Shown one piece after another: positions 1 through 9,508 of a stretch of 64,000 bases of DNA. The stretch comes from VRUE01 sp963840565 (lineage in GTDB: Bacteria; Actinomycetota; Thermoleophilia; Solirubrobacterales; 70-9). The position numbers and the translations under genes were made by a program. The notes below the pieces were generated by a model. It was not told the origin of the DNA. It did no database searches and worked only from the letters and a program-made list of their open reading frames with translations. How positions within the stretch are numbered: the first letter of the stretch is position 1; every line of letters begins with the position of its first letter. Where the stretch lies: positions 496,001-560,000 of the forward strand of contig CAWIZH010000002.1 in the NCBI GenBank assembly GCA_963840565.1, given 5' to 3'.

Positions 1-346
1 CGAGGAGCACCCCGGCAACCGCGAGCCAGCTCGCTCGCGGAACGGGCCAGCGCCGCTCGCGCGTGCTGCCCGAGGCCGACGCAGGCTCGGGGATAAGGCT
101 CCGCCCCCCTCCTTCGACGCTCTGGCGGTAGTCGTCGGCTAGCCGCTCGCCATCGAGCCCGAGAAAGGCGGCGTAGGTGCGAATGAAGCCGCGGGTGTAG
201 ACGCCTCCGGGCAGGACGCCCCACTCTTCGTTCTCGATTGCGCGCAGGTAGCGGAGCCGGATCCGGGTCGCCGCCTCGACCTCGGAAAGGTCGATTTTGC
301 GGCGGTTACGCGCTTCGCGAAAGACGCTGCCGATCGGGCCGTCCAT
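1..346 (-). CDS. RodZ-like helix-turn-helix membrane protein (C-terminus outside window)
   Basis: The reverse strand from an ATG at 346 encodes MDGPIGSVFREARNRRKIDL followed by a classic HTH of the RodZ/Xre type (a region around residues 5-70 containing RIRLRYLRAIENEEW and GVYTRGFIRTYAAFLGLD). A Ser/Pro/Arg linker follows, and then a hydrophobic start (WLAVAGVLL) that looks like the transmembrane segment at the window edge. RodZ-family proteins link the cytoplasmic HTH to cell-shape and division machinery. It lies directly downstream of ftsK in the same direction, which is a common actinobacterial arrangement. A longer open frame in this region is an out-of-frame shadow, because its residues do not resemble an HTH. 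The C-terminal periplasmic domain cannot be seen. Confidence 0.75.
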   Translation of the reverse strand, partial: MDGPIGSVFREARNRRKIDLSEVEAATRIRLRYLRAIENEEWGVLPGGVYTRGFIRTYAAFLGLDGERLADDYRQSVEGGGRSLIPEPASASGSTRERRWPVPRASWLAVAGVLL

Positions 347-401
347 CGACCCATTGTCCTACCCCCGGATCGATAGGTCCACTGCAAATGGAGAAACGGG
401 G

Positions 402-2563
402 CTACTCCGGCACTGCGGTTGGTGCCTCGGAGGCGGACTCCTGCCCCTCGCCGCCGCCACCGGTGAGCCGGGCCATATCGGCCGCCGTGACCAGGACCTG
501 GCGCGGTTTCGAGCCTTCGTAACCGGAGATCACACCGCGCCGCTCGAGCATGTCGACCAGGCGTCCCGCCCGCGTGTATCCGACCCGCAGGCGGCGCTGG
601 ATCATCGAGACCGAAGCGGTTTCCGTCTCGACCACGACGCGGATCGCCTCGTCGAGCAGATCGTCGCTGTCGGGGTCGTAGTCGCCCTCGGCTTCGATGC
701 CCTTCTCTGGACGACCTCGAGCAGCTCCGCCTCGAATTCAGGTTCGCCCTGTTTTGCCCAGTGTTTGGTGATGCGGGCGATCTCCTCCTCAGTGATGAAC
801 GCGCCTTGGATCCGCTGCAGCTTCGAGGTGCCGGCGCCGCGGAAGAGCATGTCGCCCTGGCCGAGCAGGGCCTCCGCTCCGCCCTGGTCGAGGATCACCC
901 GCGAGTCGGTCTGCGAGGAGACGGCGAAGGCGATCCGGGCCGGGATGTTGACCTTGATCGTGCCGGTGATGATGTCGGTCGAGGGGCGCTGCGTCGCCAG
1001 CACGAGGTGGATGCCGGTGGCGCGCGACTTCTGCGCCAGGCGGATGATCGAATCCTCGACCTCGGCCGGGGAGACCATCATCAGGTCCGCGAGCTCGTCG
1101 ATCACGCAGAGGATGTGGGGCAGCGGCGCTTCGCCGGCCTTGGCCCTGGCCCGGTTGAGCTCACCGAGGTTGCGGGCGCGGGCTTTGCCCATGATCCCGT
1201 AGCGGCTCTCCATCTCACCGATCAAGTTGGCGAGCACGTTGGCCGCCAAGCGCGGCGAGGTGACAACCGGAGTCAGCAGGTGCGGCACGTTCTCGTAGTG
1301 GTTGAGCTCGACCTGCTTGGGGTCGACCAGGACCAAGCGGACCTCGTTGGGCGAGGCCTGCATCAGGATCGAGGAGAGGATCGCGTTGACGCAGCCGGAC
1401 TTGCCCGAGCCGGTGGTGCCGGCGACGAGCACGTGCGGCATCTTCGCCAGGTCGGTCCAGACGGCGTTGCCGTCGATGCCCTTGCCGAGCCAGGCGACCA
1501 GCGGCGAGGTCTTCTCCGGCCGGCCGGCGTAGATGTCGCCGAGACGGACGATGCGCCGGCGCGCGTTTGGCACCTCGACCCCGACGGCCTGCTTGCCGGG
1601 AATCGGCGCGAGGATGCGGATATCGGTCGAGGCCAGCGCGTAGGCGAGGTCGTTGGCGAGCTCGGTGACCTTCTTGACCTTGGTCCCAGGGGCCAGTCGC
1701 AGTTCATAACGCGAGACGTGCGGCCCGCTGACGATGCCGACGATTTTCGCTTCGACGCCGAAGTGCCCGAGTGCCTCGACCAGCTTGCGGCCAACGATTT
1801 CGTGATCGCGTGGATCGACGCCTTTGTCGGCCTTGCCACGTTCCAGAGCTTTTGCCGGCGGAGGTCGGTAGTCGATCTCCTCTGAAGTCGTGACGCCCCG
1901 CTTGTTGCCCTGTGGCGTCAACGCGATCTGCTCTACGGCCGGCTCCTCGTCGGACACGGCCGCGTCTTCCTCGGCCTCGATCGCGGCAAGCTCAGCGTCG
2001 AAACTCTCCGTGACCGGCTCCTCCGCTGCCTCGTCAGGCTCCTCGACGAGGGCAACGGTGGGCTCGACATCGTCCTCCTCGGGATAGGCGCTCATCACAT
2101 CGGTGGGCCCGGGCTCGGTCTCAAAGGAAAAGGTCCGCTCCTCGCCCTGCCGATCGCGCCGGGTCTGAATCGCGGTCTGCGCGACTCCACGGCTGCCGAG
2201 GAAGACGCGCCGCAACCCCCGACCAATCCCACGGAACAGGGTCGAAACCGAAGTTCCAGTGACGAGCAGCCCACCCACAAGAAGCATGAAGACAGTGAAG
2301 ATTCGGGCCCCGACCGAGCCAACCAGATAGACCAGAGCCGTTTCGAGCCCGTAGCCGACCTTGCCGCCTTCCCAGCCGAAAAAGAGGACAAAGCTCAAAT
2401 AGACCCCAGCGGCGATCAAAAACAGCCCAATCAGATCCAAGTGCCGCTGCTCCAATGCACGCGGCAAATGAAGCCTCCCGCCACCTGCCTTAGCTCTAGG
2501 GGTTTTTGCCTTGTTTTTGGGCTTTCGCCGCGCGGCACTACCGCGCTTCTTACGCACGAACAT
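402..2563 (-). CDS. ftsK: DNA translocase FtsK/SpoIIIE (frame disrupted near 705-712)
   Basis: Septum-located ATP-driven DNA pump for chromosome segregation. The N-terminus (residues about 42-62 and 75-105) is hydrophobic, with fewer segments than the usual four. An acidic linker (150-215) follows, then the motor with Walker A GTTGSGKS at about residues 382-389, LVLVDPKQVEL, and Walker B LCVIDELADLMM. The DNA-reading gamma winged-helix (VSMIQRRLRVGYTRAGRLVD) sits in a different frame (402-635). The break falls near 705-712, where one base appears to be missing between ..VVQ and KGIEAEGDYD. Read through the break, the protein is about 720 residues, a normal length for this family. It is divergent from the response regulator at 2658 and followed by the RodZ-like gene. 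Confidence 0.9.
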
Positions 2564-2657
2564 AGGCCCGGGTTCGACGCCGGGCTTCCCTCCCCTGCGC
2601 CTAAATCCGAGCTAAATCTCAAGCCCACCTGTGGTTTGCCCGGCTACCATCGCTGCA

Positions 2658-3353
2658 ATGCTCACCAGCGACCCTGAAATAGTCGGTGGCCGAGTCCTCG
2701 TCGTCGAGGACGATGCCGAGATCGCCGACGTCCTGCGCCGCTCACTTCGTCAGGAGGGCTACGAAGTGAAGATCTCGGCCGACGGCGTCGAAGCCCTCGA
2801 CGTGGCCACCGGGTTCGTTCCCGACCTGGTCGTCCTCGACCTTGGCCTGCCCCGCCTCGACGGCATCGAGGTCTGTCGCCGTCTGCGGGCCGAAGGCGAC
2901 GTGCCGATCCTGATGCTGACCGCGCGGGCCGAGACCGAGGATCGCGTCGGCGGACTCGACAGCGGCGCCGACGATTACCTGGTCAAGCCCTTCGAGCGCC
3001 AGGAGCTGTTGGCGCGGATCCGGGCGCTGCTGCGGCGGCGACCACCGCGCGGCGCCGCCTCGCTCAGCGTCGGCGACCTGACGCTCAATCCCGACACTCG
3101 CGAGGTCAAGCGCGACAAGCGCGAGTTGGAGCTGACCAACCGCGAGTTCGAGCTGCTCGAGTACCTAATGCGCAATGAGCGCCTGGTCGTCTCGCGCGAG
3201 CGCCTCCTCGACGACGTCTGGGGCTATGACCCGACCGCGGCGACCAACACGATCGACGTCTTCATCTCCAACCTGCGGCGCAAGCTCGAGGCCGGCGGCG
3301 AGCCGCGTCTCCTTCACACCAAACGCGGCGCCGGGTACGTCTTGAAGGAATGA
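2658..3353 (+). CDS. OmpR/PhoB-family response regulator
   Basis: Receiver domain (residues about 10-125) with the acidic pair in VEDDAEI, phosphoacceptor Asp in LVVLDLGLPRLDG, the Thr of LMLTAR and the Lys of YLVKPF. A winged-helix DNA-binding domain follows (about 140-230, ending in NLRRKLEAGGEPRLLHTKR). I start at ATG 2658 (MLTSDPE), because the longer open frame from 2631 adds nine residues before the family's usual start. The gene overlaps the downstream kinase by ATGA, so the two are translationally coupled. It resembles the MprA/TcrA group of actinobacterial regulators. The target genes are not evident from the sequence. Confidence 0.93.
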   Translation: MLTSDPEIVGGRVLVVEDDAEIADVLRRSLRQEGYEVKISADGVEALDVATGFVPDLVVLDLGLPRLDGIEVCRRLRAEGDVPILMLTARAETEDRVGGLDSGADDYLVKPFERQELLARIRALLRRRPPRGAASLSVGDLTLNPDTREVKRDKRELELTNREFELLEYLMRNERLVVSRERLLDDVWGYDPTAATNTIDVFISNLRRKLEAGGEPRLLHTKRGAGYVLKE

Positions 3354-4888
3354 CGAGGCCCAGGCGGCGCCAGGCAAGGACGCAGGGAGTCCGAATAGCA
3401 GCGCTATTTGGACGACTGAGGACGCCGCATGGCGGCGATCTGGGACCGTCATGGTGGCCCGCGAGGTTGCGACCGAGCAGTTGGCCGGTCAGGTGGCGCT
3501 TGGCAGGCGTCTCCGCCGGACTCACCCTGGTGATCCTGCTCGTCTTCGGCGCCGTGATCGGCCAGGTCGCGACCAGCCGCATCCGCGATGACTTCAACCG
3601 TCAGGTCAGCGGCGCCGCCCAGACGCTCGCCGCCGAAAGTCACATTTTCAGCACCGGGCTCGCGACGGTCTACCGCGGCCCCAAACTCGATGACTTCGTC
3701 CGCCCTGACGGTGCCTCAGCGCGGGTATTCAACGCCGAAGGCAACCTGATCAAGGAAAGCACCGACGCCGAGCCGATGGGGTCGTCTTCCTCTCTCGGCC
3801 TGTCGGATTTCGGCGAGATGCGGGTCGCGACCACTCGGATCAGCGGCGAAACCGGCGCAACCACGGGGTTCATCCAGTACGGCCGCAACATCGCCCACCT
3901 CGAATCGACCGTCGACCGCCTCTGGCTCTTCATCGTCGCCGGGGTCCTCGGCGGCACCCTGCTTGCGATCCTCGCCGGCGTCGCGATCGCCTCCCGGGCG
4001 ATGCGGCCGATCTCCGCCCTGACTGCAACCGCACGTCAGATAGCCGACACCGGCGATCCCTCCAGTCACATGCCGGACCCGAAGGTATCCGACGAGGTCG
4101 GTGAGCTGGCCCACACTCTGGAGCAGATGCTGCGCTCGCTCGACGCCGCTCGGGCCGAGCGCGAGGCAGCGATGAAAAAGCAGCGCGAGTTCGTCGCCGA
4201 CGCCTCCCACGAGCTGCGCACGCCGCTGACCAGCGTGCTTGCCAACCTCGAGCTCCTGCAGGCGTCGCTGGACGGCGCCAACGGCAACGAGGATCGAGCC
4301 ATGGTCGACTCGGCGCTGCGCTCATCGCGCCGGATGAGCCGCCTGGTCGGCGACCTCTTGCTGCTGGCCCGCGCCGACGCGGGCCGAATCGGCAAGCACC
4401 GGCCCTGCGATCTGGCCGAGATCGCCGGCAACGCCGCTGTCGAGATGTCTCCCGTGCTGGGCGACCGTGAGCTGGCGATCGACAACGAACACGCGCTGCC
4501 GGTCGACGGCAATCCCGACGAGCTGCACCGGATGGTGCTCAACCTGCTTGACAACGCCGCCCGCCACACCCCACCCGGGGCGAGGATCGAGCTGCACGTT
4601 CGCAAGGCGGGCGGCGAGGCGCTGGTCGAAGTCGCCGATGACGGCCCCGGCATCCCAGCCCAGATCCGCGCCCAGATCTTTGATCGCTTCGTCCGCGGCG
4701 AGGGCCCGGCCGATACCGCGGTCGGGCCGGGCAGCGGCCTCGGCCTGGCGATCGTCCGCGCCGTAGCCACCTCGCACGACGGCACGGTTGAGCTCGGCGA
4801 GTCCGCTTCCGGCGGCGCCCTCTTTCGAGTTCGCCTTCCCCTGAACAGGTCTGAGCAAGCTCTTAAGCCAGCTTTAGAACGCCTTTAG
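3350..4888 (+). CDS. HAMP-type sensor histidine kinase
   Basis: Partner of the preceding regulator (4-bp ATGA overlap). It has a transmembrane segment at residues 50-72, an extracytoplasmic sensor of about 120 residues, a second transmembrane segment at 191-215, and a HAMP domain. The dimerization/phosphoacceptor box is DASHELRTPLTSV (His about 287), followed by the N box (NLLDNAARHTPPG), G1 (DDGPGIP), F box (FDRFVRG) and G2 (GSGLGLAIV). All catalytic boxes are present, so it should be an active kinase. The arrangement resembles MprB/TcrY kinases of actinobacteria. The sensor domain shows no motif that identifies a signal. A strong intrinsic terminator follows the gene at 4924-4972. Confidence 0.93.
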   Translation: MTRPRRRQARTQGVRIAALFGRLRTPHGGDLGPSWWPARLRPSSWPVRWRLAGVSAGLTLVILLVFGAVIGQVATSRIRDDFNRQVSGAAQTLAAESHIFSTGLATVYRGPKLDDFVRPDGASARVFNAEGNLIKESTDAEPMGSSSSLGLSDFGEMRVATTRISGETGATTGFIQYGRNIAHLESTVDRLWLFIVAGVLGGTLLAILAGVAIASRAMRPISALTATARQIADTGDPSSHMPDPKVSDEVGELAHTLEQMLRSLDAARAEREAAMKKQREFVADASHELRTPLTSVLANLELLQASLDGANGNEDRAMVDSALRSSRRMSRLVGDLLLLARADAGRIGKHRPCDLAEIAGNAAVEMSPVLGDRELAIDNEHALPVDGNPDELHRMVLNLLDNAARHTPPGARIELHVRKAGGEALVEVADDGPGIPAQIRAQIFDRFVRGEGPADTAVGPGSGLGLAIVRAVATSHDGTVELGESASGGALFRVRLPLNRSEQALKPALERL

Positions 4889-4923
4889 CGTCCCGCCGTA
4901 ATTTCCCCTGCGGACGAGACACA

Positions 4924-4972
4924 GGGCTCACCGGAACTCTCCCCAACGTCTTCCGGTGAGCCCACTTTTTTT
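4924..4972 (+). terminator. Rho-independent terminator after the two-component operon
   Basis: A perfect 13-bp inverted repeat, GGGCTCACCGGAA (4924-4936) and TTCCGGTGAGCCC (4951-4963), encloses a 14-base loop and is followed after AC by seven T (4966-4972). The T run lies on the plus-strand side only. The hairpin therefore terminates the regulator/kinase operon just before the convergent end of the ribonuclease J gene at 4985. Confidence 0.95.
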
Positions 4973-4984
4973 GTCGGGCCCGGC

Positions 4985-6649
4985 TTAGACCTCGACGACG
5001 ACTGGGATGATCATCGGTCGCCGGTGCAGCTTTTTGTAGACCAGGCCGGCGACGGCGTCGTGCAGGTCTTCCTGGATCAGGTGCAGCTCGCGGGTGCCGG
5101 CGTTGGCGGCGTCCTCGAGCGAGTCCTCGACCACGTCCTTCAGCTCCTCGACCAGGGCATCGGCCTCGGCGAGGAAGGCGACGCCGCGGAAGAGGACTTC
5201 GGGGTCGGCGACAACCTGGCCGTCATCGGAGGAGATCGTCGCGACGACGATGAAGATGCCATCGGCTGAGATCTCGCGCCGGTCGCGCAGGGCGACGTCA
5301 TCGGGCTCGCCGACGTTGACCCCATCGACGAAGATCACGCCGGCGTGGATGTCCTCGCCGAAGCCGGCGCCGTTGCGGTCGAGTTCCAGCGGCAGGCCGT
5401 TGCGGCCCTGGAAGATGTTCTCGGTAGCGATGCCGACCGATTCGGCGAGCTCGGCGTGCAGCCGCAAGCGCTGGTGGTCGCCGTGGACGGGCAGCACGTA
5501 GCGCGGTTTGGTCAGGTTGAGCATCAGTTTGAGCTCCTCCTGCCAGCCGTGGCCGGAGGCGTGGATCGGTGCCTGTTTCGCGGTCACCACGCTGGCGCCG
5601 ATCTCGTAGATACGGTCGATCGTCTCGTTGACGGCGCGCTCGTTGCCCGGCACCGGAGTCGCCGAGAAGACCACCGTGTCGCCGGAATGCAGAGTCACGT
5701 CGCGGTGATCGTTGTTGGCCATCCGCCGCAATGCCGAGAGCGGCTCGCCCTGACTGCCGGTCGAGATCACGACGACCTTCTCGTCGGGGAAGTTCTCGAT
5801 CTCGCGCGGTTGGATGAAGAGCCCCGAGGGCGCTTTGGCGATGCCGAGGTTGGAGGCGATGTTGAAGTTTTTGCGCATCGAGCGGCCGACCAGGGCAACG
5901 CGGCGGTCGAGCTTGACGGCGGCGTCGATCACCTGCTGGACACGGTGGATGTTGGAGGCGAAGGAGGTGACGATGATCCGTCCCTCGCAGCCGGAGAAGG
6001 TCTCCAGCAGGGCCGGGCCGACGCTCGACTCCGAGGGCGCCACCCCGGGCCGGTCGGCGTTGGTCGAGTCGCCGCAGAGCAGCAGCAGCCCGTCGCGACC
6101 GACTTCGGCAAGGCGCGAGATGTCGGCAGGGCGGCCGTCGACCGGGGTCTGGTCGAACTTGTAGTCGCCGGTCATCAGCATCGTGCCGACCTCGGTGGTG
6201 AGCAGGACGCCGCGGGCGTCGGGGATCGAGTGCGAGAGGTGGACGAGCTCCAGCTCGAAGGGGCCGGCCTTGACCTTGTCGCCGGCGGGCAGCTCCTCCA
6301 GCGGCGCGTCCTTGAGCTTGTGCTCGTCGAGCTTCGAGCGAACCATGCCGATCGTCAGCAGGCCGCCGTAGATCACCGGTGGCATGCCGATCTCCCGCAG
6401 CACGTACGGAAGGGCGCCGACGTGGTCCTCGTGACCGTGGGTGAGGACGATCGCCTCGATGTCGTCGGCGCGGTCGCGCAGGTAGGAGAAGTCCGGCAGA
6501 ACGAGGTCGATGCCGAGCATCTCGGCGGTCGGAAACATCAGGCCGGTGTCGACGACGACGATGCGGCCGTCGTACTCGACCACGGTCATGTTCTTGCCGA
6601 TCTCGCCCAGTCCCCCGAGCGGCAGCACGCGAAGCTTGCCGGCGGGCAC
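4985..6649 (-). CDS. rnj: Ribonuclease J
   Basis: Metallo-beta-lactamase/beta-CASP ribonuclease for mRNA decay and rRNA processing, 554 residues. The zinc-binding motif THGHEDHVGALPYV lies near residue 75. The later motifs MTGDYKFD, ASGHGWQEELKLML and LPVHGDHQRL, and the C-terminal domain ending VPVVVEV, are typical. The start is GTG at 6649; it shares one base with the dapA stop (TAGTG), so translation is probably coupled. Its place beside dapA and ftsK is common in Actinobacteria. It is the last gene of the long minus-strand RNA-metabolism run and meets the kinase terminator head-on. Confidence 0.95.
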   Translation of the reverse strand: MPAGKLRVLPLGGLGEIGKNMTVVEYDGRIVVVDTGLMFPTAEMLGIDLVLPDFSYLRDRADDIEAIVLTHGHEDHVGALPYVLREIGMPPVIYGGLLTIGMVRSKLDEHKLKDAPLEELPAGDKVKAGPFELELVHLSHSIPDARGVLLTTEVGTMLMTGDYKFDQTPVDGRPADISRLAEVGRDGLLLLCGDSTNADRPGVAPSESSVGPALLETFSGCEGRIIVTSFASNIHRVQQVIDAAVKLDRRVALVGRSMRKNFNIASNLGIAKAPSGLFIQPREIENFPDEKVVVISTGSQGEPLSALRRMANNDHRDVTLHSGDTVVFSATPVPGNERAVNETIDRIYEIGASVVTAKQAPIHASGHGWQEELKLMLNLTKPRYVLPVHGDHQRLRLHAELAESVGIATENIFQGRNGLPLELDRNGAGFGEDIHAGVIFVDGVNVGEPDDVALRDRREISADGIFIVVATISSDDGQVVADPEVLFRGVAFLAEADALVEELKDVVEDSLEDAANAGTRELHLIQEDLHDAVAGLVYKKLHRRPMIIPVVVEV

Positions 6650-7527
6650 TAGGAGGTCACCGGGGTGAGGCCGACGCTCTCGAGCGCGGCTCGTACGGTC
6701 GCCCTCTGCTCCGCGTTCGCGGAGACCAGCGGAAGGCGCAGGATGTCATTGGGGATCAGGCCCGTCATCGCCAGCGCCGCCTTGATCGGGATCGGGTTCG
6801 TCGTGACACCGACCATCGCGTAGAACTCTCCCAGGCCGGCATCGATCTCGCGTGCCCGGTCCATTTCGCCGGTCTCGGCCGCGTCCCAGATTTCGCGCAT
6901 CTGCGGCCCGACCAGGTGGGAGGCGACGAGGATGCCGCCCGCGCCGCCGATTTCAAGGGTCTTGAGGAAGATCTCATCGTTGCCGGCGAGGATGTCCATG
7001 CCCTCGATCGGCTGCAGGTCGTCGTTGTTGGCCTGCTTGACCGCGACCACGTTGTCGATCTTGGCGATCTCGGCCAGCTGGTCGGGCGGCACGTTGACCA
7101 CGACTCGCGAGGGGATGTTGTAGGCGATCAGCGGCAGGTCAGGCACGGCCGCGGCGACCGTCTCGAAGTGGGCGAGGATGCCGGCGGGGTTGGGCTTGTT
7201 GTAATAGGGCGTGACGATCAGCGCCGCGTCGGCCCCGGCCTCCATCGCCCCCGTGGTCAGCTCGACCGAGTGGCGGGTGTCGTTGGTGCCGGTGCCGCAG
7301 ATCAGCAGCGCCTCGTCGCCGAGCTCGCGGCGCAGGGCGCGAACCAGGACCAGCGCCTCCTCGTCGGTCAGGGTCGGCGCCTCGCCGGTCGAACCGGAGA
7401 TCACCAGGCCGTGCGAGCCTTGCTCGAGCAGATAGTTGGCCAGCTTCAGCGCTGCGGCCTCGTCGACCGCCCCACCCTCGTTGAAGGGCGTCGCCATCGC
7501 TGTCAGTACACCGCGAATCTGCTTCAT
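6649..7527 (-). CDS. dapA: 4-hydroxy-tetrahydrodipicolinate synthase
   Basis: Condenses pyruvate with aspartate semialdehyde in the lysine/diaminopimelate pathway. It is a 292-residue TIM barrel with VISGSTGEAPTLTDEE (substrate-binding Thr pair region), the Tyr of LIVTPYYNKP and the Schiff-base Lys of VVAVKQANND. The length is normal. It lies 34 bases downstream of dapB and overlaps the ribonuclease J start by one base. The dapB-dapA-rnj order is frequent in Actinobacteria. Confidence 0.96.
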   Translation of the reverse strand: MKQIRGVLTAMATPFNEGGAVDEAAALKLANYLLEQGSHGLVISGSTGEAPTLTDEEALVLVRALRRELGDEALLICGTGTNDTRHSVELTTGAMEAGADAALIVTPYYNKPNPAGILAHFETVAAAVPDLPLIAYNIPSRVVVNVPPDQLAEIAKIDNVVAVKQANNDDLQPIEGMDILAGNDEIFLKTLEIGGAGGILVASHLVGPQMREIWDAAETGEMDRAREIDAGLGEFYAMVGVTTNPIPIKAALAMTGLIPNDILRLPLVSANAEQRATVRAALESVGLTPVTS

Positions 7528-7561
7528 CGGCTGAGGGTATCGCGAGCGGCTGGACGGGGAC

Positions 7562-8227
7562 TCAAAGCAGCTTCTCCAGCCCCACCGTGAAGCGCTCGTC
7601 GAGGCCGCCCACCTTTTGCACCGCGAGCAGCACTCCCGGCATGAAGGAGCGGCGGTCGATCGAGTCGTGGCGGATGCTCAGCGTCTGGCCGGCGCCGCCG
7701 AAGACGACCTCCTGGTGGGCGACGAGGCCGGGCAGGCGGACCGAGTGGATCGGCTGATGGACATTGCCGCCGGCGGCCGAGATCAGCTCCGCGGTTCGCT
7801 TTGCCGTGCCCGAGGGGGCATCTAGCTTCTTGTCGTGATGCAGCTCGATGATCTCGCACTCGGGCATGTGCGGAGCGATCTTTTGCGCCACCTCCATCAG
7901 CAGCACGGCGCCGATCGCGAAGTTGGGAGCGACGAAGCAGTTTGCCCGCGAGGCCTCGGCGGCCCGGCGCAGCTCTTCGAGGTCGAAGCCGGTGGTGCCG
8001 ACGACCACGTGGACACCGGCCTCGAGGCAGGTCACGGCATTGGCAAGCGCGGTATCGGGCGTGGTGAAGTCGACGACGACGTCAGCGTCGTCGAGCACGT
8101 CGGCAAGCGCAACGCCAAGAGCGGGATCGGCCTTGGCGACGAGCTCGGTGTCCCCCGCCCCCTCGACGGTTTCGCAGACGGCCTGGCCCATGCGTCCGGC
8201 GGCGCCGGACACGGCAACGCGGATCAT
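7562..8227 (-). CDS. dapB: 4-hydroxy-tetrahydrodipicolinate reductase
   Basis: NAD(P)H-dependent step after DapA in diaminopimelate synthesis, needed for lysine and peptidoglycan. The N-terminal nucleotide-binding motif is VSGAAGRMGQAV, followed by GTTGF and the catalytic/substrate motif ELHHDKKLDAPSGTA. At 221 residues it is on the short side for the family (about 245 in many actinobacteria), but all core motifs are present. ATG at 8227 overlaps the stop of the upstream protease gene (ATGA). Confidence 0.95.
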   Translation of the reverse strand: MIRVAVSGAAGRMGQAVCETVEGAGDTELVAKADPALGVALADVLDDADVVVDFTTPDTALANAVTCLEAGVHVVVGTTGFDLEELRRAAEASRANCFVAPNFAIGAVLLMEVAQKIAPHMPECEIIELHHDKKLDAPSGTAKRTAELISAAGGNVHQPIHSVRLPGLVAHQEVVFGGAGQTLSIRHDSIDRRSFMPGVLLAVQKVGGLDERFTVGLEKLL

Positions 8228-9499
8228 GCGGCGACCAATGCCTCGCTGACCGGGGCGAGGGAATCGCGAAAGCGACTCTCGTCGCGGCCGACGCAGGCGG
8301 CGGAGAGGCGCTCGGGGCCGTAGAGCTCCTGCGCGAGTGCGGTCAGATCGTCAACGGTCACGGCGTCGACTTTGGCCAGCATCTGGTCGAGGCTGTCGAT
8401 CGGCAGGCCGAAGAGGGTCGCGCGGGAGATCCGCGTCATCCGCGCCGCGGTCGACTCGGAGGTGAGCACGAGGCGGCCCTTGACGTTCTCCTTGCCACGG
8501 TTCAGCTCCTCGGCCGAAACTGGCTCGCTGCGCAGCCGGGCCAGCTCGGCACCGATGATCGAGCAGGCCTCCTCGACGTTGTCCTCCCTGGTGCCGACGT
8601 AGCTGGCGATCAGGCCCGAGTCGGTGTACTGCTCGCTGTAGGAGCCGACCGCGTAGGCGAGGCCGCGCTTCTCGCGCACCTCGCGGAAGAGCCGCGAGGA
8701 GCTGGAGCCGCCGAAGATCGAGTCGAGCACGGCGAGGGCGTAGCGGCGGTCGTCGTCGCGGGTGATCCCGGGCGCGCCAAAGCAGATGTGGTACTGCTCG
8801 GTGTCCTTCTCGTAGAAGCAAAGCCGGGCGGCGTCCTCGGGCTTGACGGCGGCCTGCCCGTTCGCCCCCCGATGCCGCGGGAGAGACGAGTCGCTCCGAG
8901 AGCGCAGCGATCTGGGCGTGGTCGACGTTGCCGGCGGCGCCGACGACGATGTTGGAGCCGGTGTAGCGGGCGCTGCGGTAGGCCTCGATCTCGGGCACCG
9001 GTACCGAGCTGATCACCTCGGCCTCGCCGAGCACGCGGCGGCCGAGCGGGTGCTGGCCGAAGACGGCCTCGGCGAGGATGTCGTGGACGCGGTCCTGCGG
9101 CTCGTCCTCGTACATCGCGATCTCCTCCAGCACGACGTCGCGCTCGGAGTCGATTTCGGGATAGGTAGGCGCCAGCAGCATCTCCGCCAGGAGGTCGAAG
9201 ACCTCCTCGGTGTGCTCGTCGAGGAAGCGGGCGTGCAGGTGGGTGGTCTCCTTGCCGGTGGCGGCGTTGACCGAGGCACCCAGCCCGTCCAGCTTCTCGG
9301 CAATCTCGATCGCCGAGAAGCGGGCGGTTCCCTTGAACAGCAAGTGCTCGAGGAAATGCGAGATCCCAGCCTGCGGCGGGGTCTCGTTGCGCGAACCGGT
9401 GCGCACCCAGAGCCCGAGCGCGACGGATCGCACCGAGGGAACCTCCTCGGTGACGACCCGTACGCCCGTGCCCTGCTCAGTTAGCTGCGGTGCGCTCAA
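8224..9499 (-). CDS. M16-family zinc peptidase (frame disrupted at 8865-8870)
   Basis: Insulinase-like processing protease of the PqqL/YmxG type that often sits between pnp and dapB. The inverted zinc motif HFLEHLLFKGT is near residue 50. The second zinc ligand region lies within SERDVVLEEIAMYEDEP. The C-terminal M16 domain (LFREVREKRGLAYAVGSYSE) is in another frame. The switch falls in a run of six C at 8865-8870, and removing one base restores a continuous protein of about 420 residues. The start is TTG at 9499, ten bases after pnp ends. Its substrate is unknown. Confidence 0.9.
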
Positions 9500-9508
9500 T
9501 GCTCGTGC

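Noticed and set aside
139..387. 82-codon frame at the left edge
   Set aside because: Its translation is Ser/Arg-rich; the HTH protein in the neighbouring frame from ATG 346 is the real gene.
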